Positions 52,936 through 61,942 of a stretch of DNA of 64,000 nt are shown in pieces. Source of the stretch: Thermoplasmatales archaeon (GTDB taxonomy: Archaea > Thermoplasmatota > Thermoplasmata > Thermoplasmatales > Thermoplasmataceae); NCBI GenBank assembly GCA_026127925.1, contig JAJSLM010000004.1, positions 62,001 through 126,000 of the forward strand, read 5' to 3'. How positions within the stretch are numbered: position 1 is the first letter of the stretch; the number at the start of each line of letters is the position of its first letter. The notes beneath the pieces were generated by a model that saw only the letters and a program-made list of their open reading frames with translations, searched no databases and was not told where the DNA came from. Both the position numbers and the translations under genes were made by a program.

Positions 52936-53353
52936 TAGTTTCTACCGTGATACCTGCAACTGAAAGCTTGTTTAATGCTTTTTCGGTTATCTTGTCAATT
53001 TTGATACTTGATTTCACATCAAAGTTACCTGAACCGAGCAGTTTTGTGAAACCTGCAGACCTCAAATCTATGATGAGTCCACCGCCTTCCTCCGTGACGT
53101 AACCCTGTTTTCTCAGTCGATCAAGGTTGTCATCCAGCTCTGATAACGTTATAGGGATATCAAGAACACCGCGATGATGACTCGTGAATCCTTTTCCGCC
53201 GAAATGGAGCGGATCATTCTTTATTGTCCACACCCATCTGTGTTTATGGAGTCCGGCCATTCCAGAACCTCCTTTCTTCCCTTTTCCACGGCCGGCTTTC
53301 ATGCCGCGTCCGTAATGTCCACCTCTCAGTTTTTTAGTCCTTGTTCTTACCAG
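52913..53353 (-). CDS. Ribosomal protein L15 (uL15), probable CTG start
   Basis: The reading frame gives VRTRTKKLRGGHYGRGMKAG, the conserved N-terminus of archaeal L15, but there is no ATG, GTG or TTG at its start. A CTG at 53351-53353 comes directly before VRTRT, and GGGGGTGA lies 6 bases before it as a strong ribosome site. An in-frame TGA is 9 bases upstream of the CTG. The first ATG (53302) would remove 17 conserved residues. The gene overlaps L30 and secY. Confidence 0.9.
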   Translation of the reverse strand: MVRTRTKKLRGGHYGRGMKAGRGKGKKGGSGMAGLHKHRWVWTIKNDPLHFGGKGFTSHHRGVLDIPITLSELDDNLDRLRKQGYVTEEGGGLIIDLRSAGFTKLLGSGNFDVKSSIKIDKITEKALNKLSVAGITVETNDGHSKE

Positions 53354-53834
53354 AAAGATTCACCCCCGGTTTAAGCATCCTCAATATGAGATCGTTTATC
53401 TTTGCTCCACGATAACCTGCAGTTCCTCCTTCAGTGAAGGACTTCCTTATGGCTTCGTAACCTCCGCGTGGAGGATTGAGTCTCAGAACAGGCACAAGGC
53501 CGAGATCTTTCAACTTGGATTTGCCCTCAAAGATCACCTTGGCCAGATCATCTGTAGAGGAAAATCCCTTCTCTTTCAGGATTTCTTCGTTCAGAGGCTT
53601 CCGTCCAGGGGCAAGGGCTCTGAGTTCGATAACCTTCTTCAGGGTTTCTAGATCGATCTCGCCCCATGTCACGTAATCCTTGACGACCTGCAACATGCCT
53701 CTGGTAACGGGGTTATCATCAAGCAGAACCATGTGGTTTATCCTGTTAAGCCGAAGAAGCTCGACAGTTTTTACCGCTGCAGGGCGGCTACCGTTCGTTC
53801 CTCTAATCCTTACGGCCGCCAACATTGGCAACAC
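53334..53834 (-). CDS. Ribosomal protein L30 (uL30)
   Basis: A long archaeal L30 of 163-166 residues: AAVRIRGTNGSRPAAVKTVELLRLNRINH at the N-terminus, archaeal C-terminal extension with GGTAGYRG near 145. Start is 53834 or ATG 53825 (MLAAVRIRG), the latter closer to homologues. Overlaps S5 by up to 32 bases. Confidence 0.95.
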   Translation of the reverse strand: MLPMLAAVRIRGTNGSRPAAVKTVELLRLNRINHMVLLDDNPVTRGMLQVVKDYVTWGEIDLETLKKVIELRALAPGRKPLNEEILKEKGFSSTDDLAKVIFEGKSKLKDLGLVPVLRLNPPRGGYEAIRKSFTEGGTAGYRGAKINDLILRMLKPGVNLSGKNKD

Positions 53835-54471
53835 CTCCTACATATATAGGCGTAGTAAGCGTTAACGCAGAGTTAAGCCTGAGTTTTGATGTTTCCTTCA
53901 GTGCATCAAAAACAGCCAGCGTATAGTTGACCGTTGTCTTGGTATGACCGGAGGCAAAGCCCCATACATCCTCTATACCGGCCATCTTCAGGACTGTTTT
54001 TGCGATATCGCCAACTGCCCTTCCCACGCCCTGAGGCGCAGGTTTCATCGTAATAACCACGGAACCGGATTTGCCCCGCACCATGAATGGCAATGAGTGG
54101 GGTTTCCCGCAACCGCATTCCCACGAACCACAACCCCTTCGTATCTCGATTATGTTCAGTTTAGCATTATTCACCGCTTTCTTTATAGCAGGTGCAGCTT
54201 CCTTTGCCTTGCCGCGACCAACACCGACATACCCATCACCGTTTCCGACGACGGCAGTCACGGAATAATTCATTCTTCTTCCAGAGTCCGTCATCCTCTG
54301 GGCGCGCATGATATCCATTACCTCATCCTGCAAATCTGGCAAAAGAACATCAACTATCTGATATTCTTTCAACGGCAATTTTGATCTTAATGCCTCTGAA
54401 ATTGTCTTTATTTCGCCCGAGGCAACCATCCTGCCGAGCTGTGTTCTTGGCTTCCAGCTTTCTTCTGTCAT
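53803..54471 (-). CDS. Ribosomal protein S5 (uS5)
   Basis: A 222-residue S5 with the N-terminal double-stranded RNA-binding fold (VVGNGDGYVGVGRGKAKEA near 75) and the C-terminal beta-alpha-beta half. CGSWECGCGKPHS adds Cys residues typical of archaeal S5. Contributes to decoding accuracy. Confidence 0.96.
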   Translation of the reverse strand: MTEESWKPRTQLGRMVASGEIKTISEALRSKLPLKEYQIVDVLLPDLQDEVMDIMRAQRMTDSGRRMNYSVTAVVGNGDGYVGVGRGKAKEAAPAIKKAVNNAKLNIIEIRRGCGSWECGCGKPHSLPFMVRGKSGSVVITMKPAPQGVGRAVGDIAKTVLKMAGIEDVWGFASGHTKTTVNYTLAVFDALKETSKLRLNSALTLTTPIYVGGVANVGGRKD

Positions 54472-54983
54472 TTATTTCCCTCCAGTATCTTTTTCATCGA
54501 CTCTATATCTACAGCTCCATTCTTCAAATGCTTACCAGAAATCCTGTCGTCAGGCGGAAAAATAGAATCGTCATGCGGGACATTGAGACCTGCGTCAACA
54601 CTTCCTCTGAGCACTGCCGATATTCGCCCGCCCTTTGATACTCGGTAAAGACCGGTATCCAGTATCGCGTTCTTAATGCGACTCTTCTTTGCTCTGAGGC
54701 CGAGATAATATCCTGCAAGATAACAGAATGGCGTGCTGTTGCTTTTGACATCAATTCCTAGTTTTATGAGCGAGTTTCTTGTTACCGTGATCTTGACCTC
54801 ATCGCCCTTGTCCGCAAATTTGACCAGCTGTACAACGAAACCCTTGTTCGACGGTCTTACCACAAGTCTGGGTTCTCCTGACTTGAGCAGTGTGAGTCTC
54901 TTCCTGTAATCTGTTCTTCCTTCTCTCTTTCTTTTCATGAGCACCTGCATCTTATTCACCTTTGGATTTGCTTGAGGATACAT
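54468..54983 (-). CDS. Ribosomal protein L18 (uL18)
   Basis: A 171-residue 5S rRNA-binding protein, RREGRTDYRKRLTLLKSGEPRLVVRPSN near the N-terminus, PFCYLAGYYLG near 85 and AVLRGSVDAGLNVPH near 125. Overlaps S5 by 4 bases and L19e by 32. Confidence 0.95.
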   Translation of the reverse strand: MYPQANPKVNKMQVLMKRKREGRTDYRKRLTLLKSGEPRLVVRPSNKGFVVQLVKFADKGDEVKITVTRNSLIKLGIDVKSNSTPFCYLAGYYLGLRAKKSRIKNAILDTGLYRVSKGGRISAVLRGSVDAGLNVPHDDSIFPPDDRISGKHLKNGAVDIESMKKILEGNK

Positions 54984-55401
54984 GCGCCCTCAGCTGTGCC
55001 CTTGACTTGATAGTCCCACTCTTGATTATCCTGTAATATGTTCTGTATTCCTTTGAATTAAGCGAACCTGCTGCATCCAATTTGCGAAGTTCATCCCTCA
55101 ATGCCCTCACGGTCTTTACCCATCTTGTCTTCCTTGGGAACCTCGCGTTTCTAGTTCCGCGGATAGAACCAGGACCTCTTCGGAGCTCCTTGGATCTCTG
55201 CACAATACGCTTTTTCAACCTGGAGTTGGAATTACCCTTTGCATTCTTTAGCTGTATAATCCCTTTTTTTGTCAGTGCCCTGATATCCGCTCTCGTTGCA
55301 GCATCCGTTACCTCTTCTATGTTATTCGGATCTATCCATACCCTTGAAATACCAGATTTGAAGTAATCTGCTGCTAATCTTCTAGCTGTCTCTATTTTCA
55401 T
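54952..55401 (-). CDS. Ribosomal protein L19e (eL19)
   Basis: A 149-residue basic protein with [22 protein letters not shown] near residue 20 and [20 protein letters not shown] near 75. Follows L32e with a 4-base overlap. Confidence 0.96.
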   Translation of the reverse strand: MKIETARRLAADYFKSGISRVWIDPNNIEEVTDAATRADIRALTKKGIIQLKNAKGNSNSRLKKRIVQRSKELRRGPGSIRGTRNARFPRKTRWVKTVRALRDELRKLDAAGSLNSKEYRTYYRIIKSGTIKSRAQLRAHVSSSKSKGE

Positions 55402-55808
55402 TCCTTAACACCTGGATTCAGCACTCGGATCATTAGTTCCGATGCTCTCTTTTCAATCATTTCTCTCTTTTTGGCACCAACACTGGAAGCGATTCTAGCT
55501 GCCTGCTTTAGCGGGTCAAGACCCTCCAGTTCTTTAACGTTATGGATAAGTATATCCTGGAAACCGGACGGATGCAACCCCCTTACCAATCTTGGTCCCC
55601 TGAAGCCGGCGTCGACGATGGGCGGTCTCTCTGCCCAGTGCTGCCGAAGCTTGGAATGCTTGCCTCTTGGCTTACGCCATGAATCATCAAATTTCTTGTA
55701 CCTGAACCACTCCTGCCTATGGAATTCCACACGCTTCCTGGCCTGTCTGTTCTTTATCCTGAGGAGTCTCTTCTCCTCATCGGATAGTCTGGGTTTTGGA
55801 TCAAGCAT
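55398..55808 (-). CDS. Ribosomal protein L32e (eL32)
   Basis: A 136-residue protein with [25 protein letters not shown] near 30-55 and [16 protein letters not shown] near 68. Overlaps L6 by 8 bases. Confidence 0.95.
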   Translation of the reverse strand: MLDPKPRLSDEEKRLLRIKNRQARKRVEFHRQEWFRYKKFDDSWRKPRGKHSKLRQHWAERPPIVDAGFRGPRLVRGLHPSGFQDILIHNVKELEGLDPLKQAARIASSVGAKKREMIEKRASELMIRVLNPGVKE

Positions 55809-56346
55809 CTATTTCCACCCCCTTCAACAGATATATTCCGTCCTGGAACACTCTCAGGTCGAATCCCTTTATTTTTGTTGCCCTTTCTATGTTGGCAGCA
55901 GTGCCTCCGATGTCCCGCTTGTCTATCCCAGAGATAAATACCCGGTCACCCTTTATATTCACCTTGCTGTTTCCAAGAATTTTTGCTTTCCTCGGTGAGC
56001 GTTCGCCAAGAAAATTATCAATCTCGACATTATTTCCCTTGACCGACACCCTCATCGGGAAATGCGTATAATCTATCTTCATCTCGTACTCAAAACCATT
56101 GGATACGCCTTCAGCCATATTCCTGACCTCCGATAGCCACGTTCCAACGATTGCGTTGTTTCTCCTGCTTTCCTTGCTTATTTCCAGGGTGATCTTCCCT
56201 TCGCTGAGCTTTATACGCACATAATTGTCCCTGAAAGTCCTTCTTGCCTCACCGAGCTTCCCTGAGGCTTTCAGCTCACCATCTGAAAAAGTGAAGTTCA
56301 CTCCTCCCGGAATCTTAAATTCTGATACTTCCTTGTAGTTAACCAT
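55801..56346 (-). CDS. Ribosomal protein L6 (uL6)
   Basis: A 181-residue L6 with two similar alpha-beta halves. [15 protein letters not shown] near 76 and a final [22 protein letters not shown] segment are conserved. 12 bases after S8. Confidence 0.95.
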   Translation of the reverse strand: MVNYKEVSEFKIPGGVNFTFSDGELKASGKLGEARRTFRDNYVRIKLSEGKITLEISKESRRNNAIVGTWLSEVRNMAEGVSNGFEYEMKIDYTHFPMRVSVKGNNVEIDNFLGERSPRKAKILGNSKVNIKGDRVFISGIDKRDIGGTAANIERATKIKGFDLRVFQDGIYLLKGVEIDA

Positions 56347-56358
56347 TTTTTTAACACC

Positions 56359-56748
56359 CTAATAAATGTAAGCCAGGAGCTTCCCTCCAAGTCCTTGCTT
56401 GCGAGCCTCTATGTGGCTCATGACGCCTTTCGTCGTTGTGAGGATCAGGATACCGAAATCCTGAGCAGGGAGGAATCTTGATTCGTAACGCTCCAGCGAA
56501 CTCTTCTTCACAGGAAGCCTGGGTCTTATGACACCACAGTTGTTGATCGTGTCGCTTAGCTCTATCTTGAACTTTCCCCCCCTCATCTCGTCCACAACCT
56601 CGAAACTCTTCAGGTAGTTATAGTCTTGCATTACCTTCAGTACCTTTCCAACAAGCCTTGCGGCAGGTTCTGCTTCAACTTCTCTTTTTCCTGTTCTTGA
56701 CGCATTTTTTATGGAGTTTATTATATCATTCAGCGGATCATGTCTCAT
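56359..56748 (-). CDS. Ribosomal protein S8 (uS8)
   Basis: A 129-residue S8, start MRHDPLNDIINSIKNA, with a C-terminal ILILTTTKGVMSHIEARKQG rRNA-binding segment and GGKLLAYIY end. 9 bases after S14. Confidence 0.96.
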   Translation of the reverse strand: MRHDPLNDIINSIKNASRTGKREVEAEPAARLVGKVLKVMQDYNYLKSFEVVDEMRGGKFKIELSDTINNCGVIRPRLPVKKSSLERYESRFLPAQDFGILILTTTKGVMSHIEARKQGLGGKLLAYIY

Positions 56749-56757
56749 ATCTTCACC

Positions 56758-56919
56758 TCAACTATACTTCCTGAAGCCGAGCTCTGCTGCAGTCTCCCTA
56801 AAGCACTGGCGGCACATCCTAATGCCGTATCTTCGTACAATGCCTCTCTTACGGCCACACCTGACGCACCCGACTTTCCTTCCGAAATTCTTCTTTGGTT
56901 GTAATTTAACCTGTGACAT
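56758..56919 (-). CDS. Ribosomal protein S14 (uS14, zinc type)
   Basis: A 53-residue zinc-binding S14: Lys-rich start [19 protein letters not shown] and MCRQCFRE give the four metal cysteines, ending GFRKYS. Found by reading short frames. Its ATG lies 4 bases after the L5 stop. Confidence 0.95.
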   Translation of the reverse strand: MSQVKLQPKKNFGRKVGCVRCGRKRGIVRRYGIRMCRQCFRETAAELGFRKYS

Positions 56920-56923
56920 CTAT

Positions 56924-57445
56924 TCACCTTACTAAGTTTATATTGAATTTTGACACCATGAACTCTGTGGCTTCTTCCGGGGTAATCCTGATCCTTCTGG
57001 GAACATGCCTGGACTGCACTCTTCTCCTCTGAAGCCTGTAACCTCCGCGCCTTTTGAGCACCACAGAGACATCAAAGCCGAATATGCCGATGTCAGGATC
57101 ATATTTCATCTTCTCCATTTCTGTGTAATCCGGGACGCCGAAGTGAGCGTTTCCCTGCCTATCAAAAGAGTAAGCAGGAATTTTGCGATCCCTCGCAAAC
57201 AGGGCCCTGTTTACGAAGTCTTCAGCTTCCTGTCTTCTCAGGGTCACCTTTTTGCCGATTTCCAATCCTTTTCGTATGTTGAAATCCCTCAGTGTCTTCT
57301 TGGCATGCGTAGTGACCGGCTTATGATTTGTAAGCATCTCGAGAACTTTGTCTGCCCGAGCCAGCCGTTCGCCAGCTTGGCCAACACCGATATTCACGAC
57401 TACCTTGTCAATGACTATATCGCCCATTGGGTTCTTTTCAGTCAT
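56924..57445 (-). CDS. Ribosomal protein L5 (uL5)
   Basis: A 173-residue L5 that anchors 5S rRNA, with DKVVVNIGVGQAGERL near the N-terminus and DIGIFGFDVSVVLKRRGGYRLQRRR near 125. Overlaps S4e by 4 bases. Confidence 0.95.
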   Translation of the reverse strand: MTEKNPMGDIVIDKVVVNIGVGQAGERLARADKVLEMLTNHKPVTTHAKKTLRDFNIRKGLEIGKKVTLRRQEAEDFVNRALFARDRKIPAYSFDRQGNAHFGVPDYTEMEKMKYDPDIGIFGFDVSVVLKRRGGYRLQRRRVQSRHVPRRIRITPEEATEFMVSKFNINLVR

Positions 57446-58152
57446 GCCACATCACCTTCCGTCACCGGGAAACTGTACTTTGGATTTCCAACGACGAAAA
57501 CATTTTCCGCCGTTGTGGAGAAATTTTCCTCGAAATGAATCAGGTTGCTTGACGAGGATTTCTTTACTTCTATGCTTTTTATAGTTACAAATTTCCCAAC
57601 ATGGTTGCCTCCGACAAGAAAGGCCTTACTTCCAGTTTGCATCTTCAGAACATGCTCTATCTTCTTCTCCGGAACGGATAATATTACGACATCACCTGTA
57701 GAGATATTTTTATCATCTGAAAGCAGCGTTTCTCCATCATGGAAGACAATCTGGGTTTTACCGCCCTTTATCGTTACTTTATTCATGACCTTTAGAGGCT
57801 TTAATTTCTTCGCCTCCTCGTTTTCCTTTCTCAGGATCAGTTTGCCGCGCTCATCCAACAGAACTCTGTAAGAAAACCCAAGTGGAGTTATTGTGATGAC
57901 ATCCATCAGGCCGATTCCAACTCTCCTCTTTTTTACGGCTTTGCCGTCAACGAGTACCGATCTGCTGTTTAGTATCCTCGAGATTTCCCTTTCCTTGTCT
58001 CCAAATTTAAGATAGTCCCTCAGGGCTATAAGGATAGGCATGGAATTCTCCCTGCTGTGTTTTCCTGGCAATGACGTAGGCGCCCAGAAGTACTTCTTCC
58101 TAGGCAGCTTCAAGGATCTCGACGCATCCAGTCTCTTAGTCTTGTTTATCAA
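57442..58152 (-). CDS. Ribosomal protein S4e (eS4)
   Basis: A 236-residue S4e beginning MINKTKRLDASRSLKLPRKK from a TTG start at 58150-58152. An S4 RNA-binding domain, then KOW-like domain. The same frame stays open for 210 bases upstream through the L24 tail, but homologues start at KTKRLDA-like positions, so the longer 306-residue reading is rejected. Overlaps L24 by 17 bases. Confidence 0.92.
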   Translation of the reverse strand: MINKTKRLDASRSLKLPRKKYFWAPTSLPGKHSRENSMPILIALRDYLKFGDKEREISRILNSRSVLVDGKAVKKRRVGIGLMDVITITPLGFSYRVLLDERGKLILRKENEEAKKLKPLKVMNKVTIKGGKTQIVFHDGETLLSDDKNISTGDVVILSVPEKKIEHVLKMQTGSKAFLVGGNHVGKFVTIKSIEVKKSSSSNLIHFEENFSTTAENVFVVGNPKYSFPVTEGDVA

Positions 58153-58840
58153 TTTTCTTTCGCCCCCCTTTTTTTGGTGCTGATTCTTCAGCTTTATCAG
58201 AATCTTTTGCCGATTCCGGCTTCTTTCTTGATCTGGACGTGGATTTCTTGGCAGCCTTCTTCCCTTCAATATCAGAGGTATCCTTATCTGAAGAATCTTC
58301 TTCTGCTTCTTCGTCTGGTAGGGATAATTCTTCCTTTTCCGCCAGCTCACCCTCCGATTCATTTGGTTCGGTAGTTGTCTCGTTCGCTTCAGGATTCTCT
58401 GGCTCTGATGGCTCCGTGTCTACATTTCCCAATACAGGTGGTTCCTGCACGGTCTCGCCCGTCTCCGGTAGTTCTGCGGGTTTTTCCTCCGGTTCAGGTG
58501 CAAGTTCCTCAGGCGTTGGTTCTGTGATCGTGAAATTCTTCATCTGAGCAACTCTTCTGATCCGATCCAAACGTTCCTGCCTGGTAAAGTCTATCTTGGT
58601 TATGACGAGTTTTTGGGGCTTCATCTTCCTCTCTTTCTGTTTTCCGTCGGCCTTTGTTGAGGTGACACCCTCAACTGAGATGAGACCATTCGAATGATCG
58701 ACATTTATAACCTTCCCACCTTCTCCCTTCAATTTTCCAGACTTGACCTTAACTATGTCGCCTTTGCAAATTGGGATGGAGCGTATATCGTACTTCTTCC
58801 TGAGTTCCTTGCTAACTGCAACATCAACGTAATTCATCAT
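58136..58840 (-). CDS. Ribosomal protein L24 (uL24) with long acidic-then-basic C-terminal tail
   Basis: A 234-residue L24. The first 105 or so residues are a normal archaeal L24 (KOW motif ICKGDIVKVKSGKLKGEGGKV). A tail of about 125 residues follows: a Pro/Glu/Asp-rich acidic stretch, then a Lys/Ser/Arg-rich end KKSTSRSRKKPES...GGRKK. Archaeal L24 is usually near 120 residues. The tail is low complexity and likely disordered. GGTGATC before ATG 58840 is a good ribosome site; a GTG at 58849 is the alternative start. Confidence 0.92.
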   Translation of the reverse strand: MMNYVDVAVSKELRKKYDIRSIPICKGDIVKVKSGKLKGEGGKVINVDHSNGLISVEGVTSTKADGKQKERKMKPQKLVITKIDFTRQERLDRIRRVAQMKNFTITEPTPEELAPEPEEKPAELPETGETVQEPPVLGNVDTEPSEPENPEANETTTEPNESEGELAEKEELSLPDEEAEEDSSDKDTSDIEGKKAAKKSTSRSRKKPESAKDSDKAEESAPKKGGRKKIDKQD

Positions 58841-58849
58841 TTTGATCAC

Positions 58850-59248
58850 CTAAACTATAGCCGAGGCTATGGCAGCTATCCTTGGCCATCTCTCTGCGGC
58901 CTCCTTTGCTACTGGCCCCTTTATTTCAGAGCCGCGAACCTCACCGTCTGGAGTTACAAGAACTGCAGCGTTCTCTTCGAACTCCACCATTGAACCGTCA
59001 GGTCGCCTGTAAGGGCGTCTTTGCCTTATCACTACAGCATAAACAACCTTGCTCCTCATCTCAGGAGTGCCCTTTTTTACGCTTGCCATGAACATATCTC
59101 CAACGCCAGCCGCAGGGATTCTTCTAGCAACACCGTGGTAAGCCTTTACGCCAATAAGACTCACACTCTTGGCACCGCTGTTGTCAGCGCACTGCATCAC
59201 CGCTCCGAGCGGGAGTCCTCTCTGTTGTCTGCCAGCAATACCTTTCAT
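58850..59248 (-). CDS. Ribosomal protein L14 (uL14)
   Basis: A 132-residue L14: MQCADNSGAKSVSLIGVKAYHG near 18, GDMFMASVKKGTPEMR near 47, and VVIRQRRPYRRPDGS. Overlaps S17 by 4 bases. Confidence 0.96.
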   Translation of the reverse strand: MKGIAGRQQRGLPLGAVMQCADNSGAKSVSLIGVKAYHGVARRIPAAGVGDMFMASVKKGTPEMRSKVVYAVVIRQRRPYRRPDGSMVEFEENAAVLVTPDGEVRGSEIKGPVAKEAAERWPRIAAIASAIV

Positions 59249-59571
59249 AGTCCTATCTTCTCCACAACAACATACGATATGGTCTTAGCCAGTTTCCGGC
59301 ACTCAGCAATTTTTACTCTGTCTCCAGGAGATACCTTTATGCACCCTGGAACATGGACATGATACCGGGATATCCTGGTTTCCTTTCTCTCATATTTCTT
59401 AAGATCTCTCTTGTATGTTCTTTCCACCGTCGCGCTTGAAATCATTCTTGATGACCTCACAACTCCGGTAAGAATCTGTCCCCTGATCTTCAAGCTTCCA
59501 TGAAATGGACACTTGGGATCATTACATTCCACTGCTGGTGGAACAACTTCAATTCCAATGTTTCGAACCAT
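59245..59571 (-). CDS. Ribosomal protein S17 (uS17)
   Basis: A 108-residue archaeal S17, start MVRNIGIEV; the frame is open up to 59592 but homologues start near here. CNDPKCPFHGSLKIRGQILTG and a VHVPGCIKVSPGDRVKIAECR OB-fold are clear. Overlaps the Rpp29 gene by 23 bases. Confidence 0.94.
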   Translation of the reverse strand: MVRNIGIEVVPPAVECNDPKCPFHGSLKIRGQILTGVVRSSRMISSATVERTYKRDLKKYERKETRISRYHVHVPGCIKVSPGDRVKIAECRKLAKTISYVVVEKIGL

Positions 59572-59863
59572 TATTATGACCTCTTTCTTCAACTATCTTG
59601 AACTTTCTCATGTTTTTCAGACGATCCTCTGGCCTTATGTCAATGAGCGCACCCTGGATCTCAAAAGTCTCCGTCTCCGTGGAAAATACGAATACACCAT
59701 GATCCTTGGGTACGATCCTCCTCTTTCCGTTTGAATCTACAAGGAAGGTATGGTATGTCTCGTCGATTACCTCCCCTTGCATATTTTCGTAAAGCTTGTT
59801 GTCATGCTTTTTAACGACAACCCTTGAACCGATGAATTCTTTAATGTAATCCTCTGCCCTCAT
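59549..59863 (-). CDS. rnp1: Ribonuclease P protein component 1 (Rpp29/Pop4)
   Basis: A 104-residue Sm-like-fold protein, EFIGSRVVVKKHDNKLYENMQGEVIDET near 9-35 and FEIQGALIDIRPEDRLK near 66. Common in this ribosomal cluster in archaea. 1 base after aIF1. With Rpp21 it supports RNase P RNA. Confidence 0.93.
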   Translation of the reverse strand: MRAEDYIKEFIGSRVVVKKHDNKLYENMQGEVIDETYHTFLVDSNGKRRIVPKDHGVFVFSTETETFEIQGALIDIRPEDRLKNMRKFKIVEERGHNNGSKHWN

Positions 59864-59864
59864 C

Positions 59865-60164
59865 CTATACTGCCTCTATTTTAAATCCCATACTTTCAAG
59901 GTACTTCTTCACAGTATCCCTGTGGTCCCCCTGAAGCTCGATCGTTTTTCCGTCCTTAACAGTGCCCCCGGATGCGACCTTTCTCTTGAGTTCCTTCGCG
60001 ATATCCTTGATATTCTCTGATTTGGGATCAATGCCCTCGATTATCGTCATGGTTTTCCCGTATCTTCTCTTATCTACGCTTACCCGAATAGTCTGGGAAT
60101 CCCTGGAAAATCCTTCCCAGGGGCGCAATTCTTTTGGAAGACCCGTGAAATCCTTATCACTCAT
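59865..60164 (-). CDS. Translation initiation factor aIF1 (SUI1)
   Basis: A 99-residue SUI1 protein. RRYGKTMTIIEGID near 33 and KVASGGTVKDGKTIELQGDHRD near 62 are diagnostic. It checks start-codon pairing on the 30S subunit. Overlaps L29 by 8 bases. Confidence 0.94.
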   Translation of the reverse strand: MSDKDFTGLPKELRPWEGFSRDSQTIRVSVDKRRYGKTMTIIEGIDPKSENIKDIAKELKRKVASGGTVKDGKTIELQGDHRDTVKKYLESMGFKIEAV

Positions 60165-60360
60165 TTCTTTTGCCCTCCGACCCTACAGTCTTGATCCGAG
60201 CGATCTGTCTTCTTAAAGACCTGATCTTACCCGGATTCTTCGGTGCACCGCCCATGGCGACGGATGCACGTTCCTTCAGCAACGAATCCTTGAGAGCATC
60301 GAGTCGTTCATTGATTTCCTTTTGATTCATCTGCCTTATTTCCTTCGCTCGCAGTTCCAT
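60157..60360 (-). CDS. Ribosomal protein L29 (uL29)
   Basis: A 67-residue two-helix protein, [22 protein letters not shown], then [16 protein letters not shown]. The ATG at 60360 overlaps S3 by 53 bases; a second ATG at 60330 is possible but shortens the conserved start. Confidence 0.93.
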   Translation of the reverse strand: MELRAKEIRQMNQKEINERLDALKDSLLKERASVAMGGAPKNPGKIRSLRRQIARIKTVGSEGKRNE

Positions 60361-61030
60361 TTTTTTCCTCCTCTACTTTATCTACACCACTACTAACTTC
60401 CGGCTCTTTCGTTTCAAGGGGCTTTGGTGGTGCCTCTATCTTAATCACCGGATTTATCTTATCTGGAAGCTTGTAATCGCCCTTGAGCATTGATACCCTG
60501 ACGCCGATTATACCAAGCTTCAATTTTGCCTGTGAATATCCGACTGCCATTCCGATTCTTCCAGGTTCACCGGAATACTTTACCGAGCCGTACATGAATT
60601 TCTGGGATCTCGCCCTCTCTCCAGATATTTTCCCTCCGATCCGTATCATCACGCCTTTTGAGCCGCTGTCGATTATTCTTCTCAGAGACGTATTGCCCGC
60701 TTTCCTGTAATGCCATCCTTTTTCGAGTGACAGGGCAATCTTCTTGGAAACAACCTGAGGATTAAGATCCGGGTTGCTGATCTCCTTGACTTCTATCTGG
60801 GGACTCTCCACCTTATATTTTGTCTCCAGGTACGATGTGATGGCCTGCACCCTTGAACCACGATGCCCGATAACCAGACCGGGTTTGTTCACATAGAGAG
60901 CTATATTGGTTCCGAAGGGAGTGCGTTTCATCTCCATTCCACCGTAGCCTGCTTCGTCCGTCTGCCTTTTTATATATTCAGATATAAGCAATTTATTAAC
61001 TGAATTTGATATGAACTTTCTTTCCTTCAT
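60308..61030 (-). CDS. Ribosomal protein S3 (uS3)
   Basis: A 240-residue S3 with KH domain ([17 protein letters not shown] near 48) and C-terminal half ([15 protein letters not shown] near 135). A charged Glu/Lys tail of about 35 residues follows. Overlaps L29 and, by 4 bases, L22. Confidence 0.95.
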   Translation of the reverse strand: MKERKFISNSVNKLLISEYIKRQTDEAGYGGMEMKRTPFGTNIALYVNKPGLVIGHRGSRVQAITSYLETKYKVESPQIEVKEISNPDLNPQVVSKKIALSLEKGWHYRKAGNTSLRRIIDSGSKGVMIRIGGKISGERARSQKFMYGSVKYSGEPGRIGMAVGYSQAKLKLGIIGVRVSMLKGDYKLPDKINPVIKIEAPPKPLETKEPEVSSGVDKVEEEKNGTASEGNKADESKGNQ

Positions 61031-61476
61031 TCCTCTTCCTCCTGTACCACAATCTCCAGGTTCACGAGATCCTTGAATGATGCTCCAGATCGTCCCTGCG
61101 CCTTTGGCAGGTACTTCTTGATCATTCTACCCTTTGATGCCGCAACATGAACAATCTTCAAATTGTCTGTGTTGAGACCATTAAATTCGGCATTAGATTC
61201 AGCGTTGGCCAGTAATTTCATGAAAGCTCTTGCGGTCTTTATCGGGTATCTTCCCGGGCCCACAGCTTTCTTGTGAGAAACGGAATCCAAGTACCTGAAA
61301 TAAGGAACCGGCTTCTTCTTTTCTATAACGAGATCAAGCGTGTCTTTTGCAACCTGCAGGTTCATTCCCCTGAGAAAGTGCGCTACGTTGACTGCGTCTT
61401 TTAGTGATACGTCCTGTTCGTATAGCCTTCCTTTAGAGGAATGCTCCGGAATTTCATTAATTGAGTAACCTTTCAT
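61027..61476 (-). CDS. Ribosomal protein L22 (uL22)
   Basis: A 149-residue archaeal L22. [25 protein letters not shown] near 31 and [18 protein letters not shown] near 75; late [16 protein letters not shown]. Tail of acidic residues. Confidence 0.95.
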   Translation of the reverse strand: MKGYSINEIPEHSSKGRLYEQDVSLKDAVNVAHFLRGMNLQVAKDTLDLVIEKKKPVPYFRYLDSVSHKKAVGPGRYPIKTARAFMKLLANAESNAEFNGLNTDNLKIVHVAASKGRMIKKYLPKAQGRSGASFKDLVNLEIVVQEEEE

Positions 61477-61483
61477 TTTAACA

Positions 61484-61942
61484 TCACTTCAACGGCATGA
61501 ACTTCGAAGATCTGGTTGCACCGACTCCAGGACCAGAGTGCTTTACCTCTTTCCTTGTCATGGCGAACTCTCCGAGATAATGCCCAATCATCTCGGGTTT
61601 TATCTCAAACCTGGTGTAGGAATTACCATTGTACACTTCTACGACTTTGCCGACAAATGCTGGAATTATTATTGCATCCCTAACGTGAGTTTTCAGGTGG
61701 GAAGTGCCCTCAAGGGAAAGTTTTTTGAACAATACGCCTTGGTCATGGTTATTCTCCCTCAGCAGAGACCTTCTGGCTCTGGACGGGAGCAGCTGAACGA
61801 GTTTATCCATAGGCATTTTCTTCAGTTCTTCCAAAGTGAAGCCCCTGTAGGTAAACTCCTTTGCTCTTCCCATCACAACTTTCTGTGACTTTCGTGCCCT
61901 CCGTTTTATGGACTTTACTGATGCCTGTTTATTTTGCGCCAT
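61484..61942 (-). CDS. Ribosomal protein S19 (uS19)
   Basis: A 152-residue archaeal S19 with LKTHVRDAIIIPAFVGKVVEVYNG near 85, MIGHYLGEFAMTRKEVKHSGPGVGATRSSKF at the C-terminus. Its start overlaps the L2 stop by one base. Confidence 0.95.
   Translation of the reverse strand: MAQNKQASVKSIKRRARKSQKVVMGRAKEFTYRGFTLEELKKMPMDKLVQLLPSRARRSLLRENNHDQGVLFKKLSLEGTSHLKTHVRDAIIIPAFVGKVVEVYNGNSYTRFEIKPEMIGHYLGEFAMTRKEVKHSGPGVGATRSSKFMPLK

Noticed and set aside
53302-53304. ATG as the L15 start
   Set aside because: It would remove 17 highly conserved residues that are intact upstream, and no ribosome site precedes it.
57442-58362. 306-residue version of S4e
   Set aside because: The extra 70 residues are only the second frame of the L24 tail; homologues start at the KTKRLDA region, and a TTG is present there.
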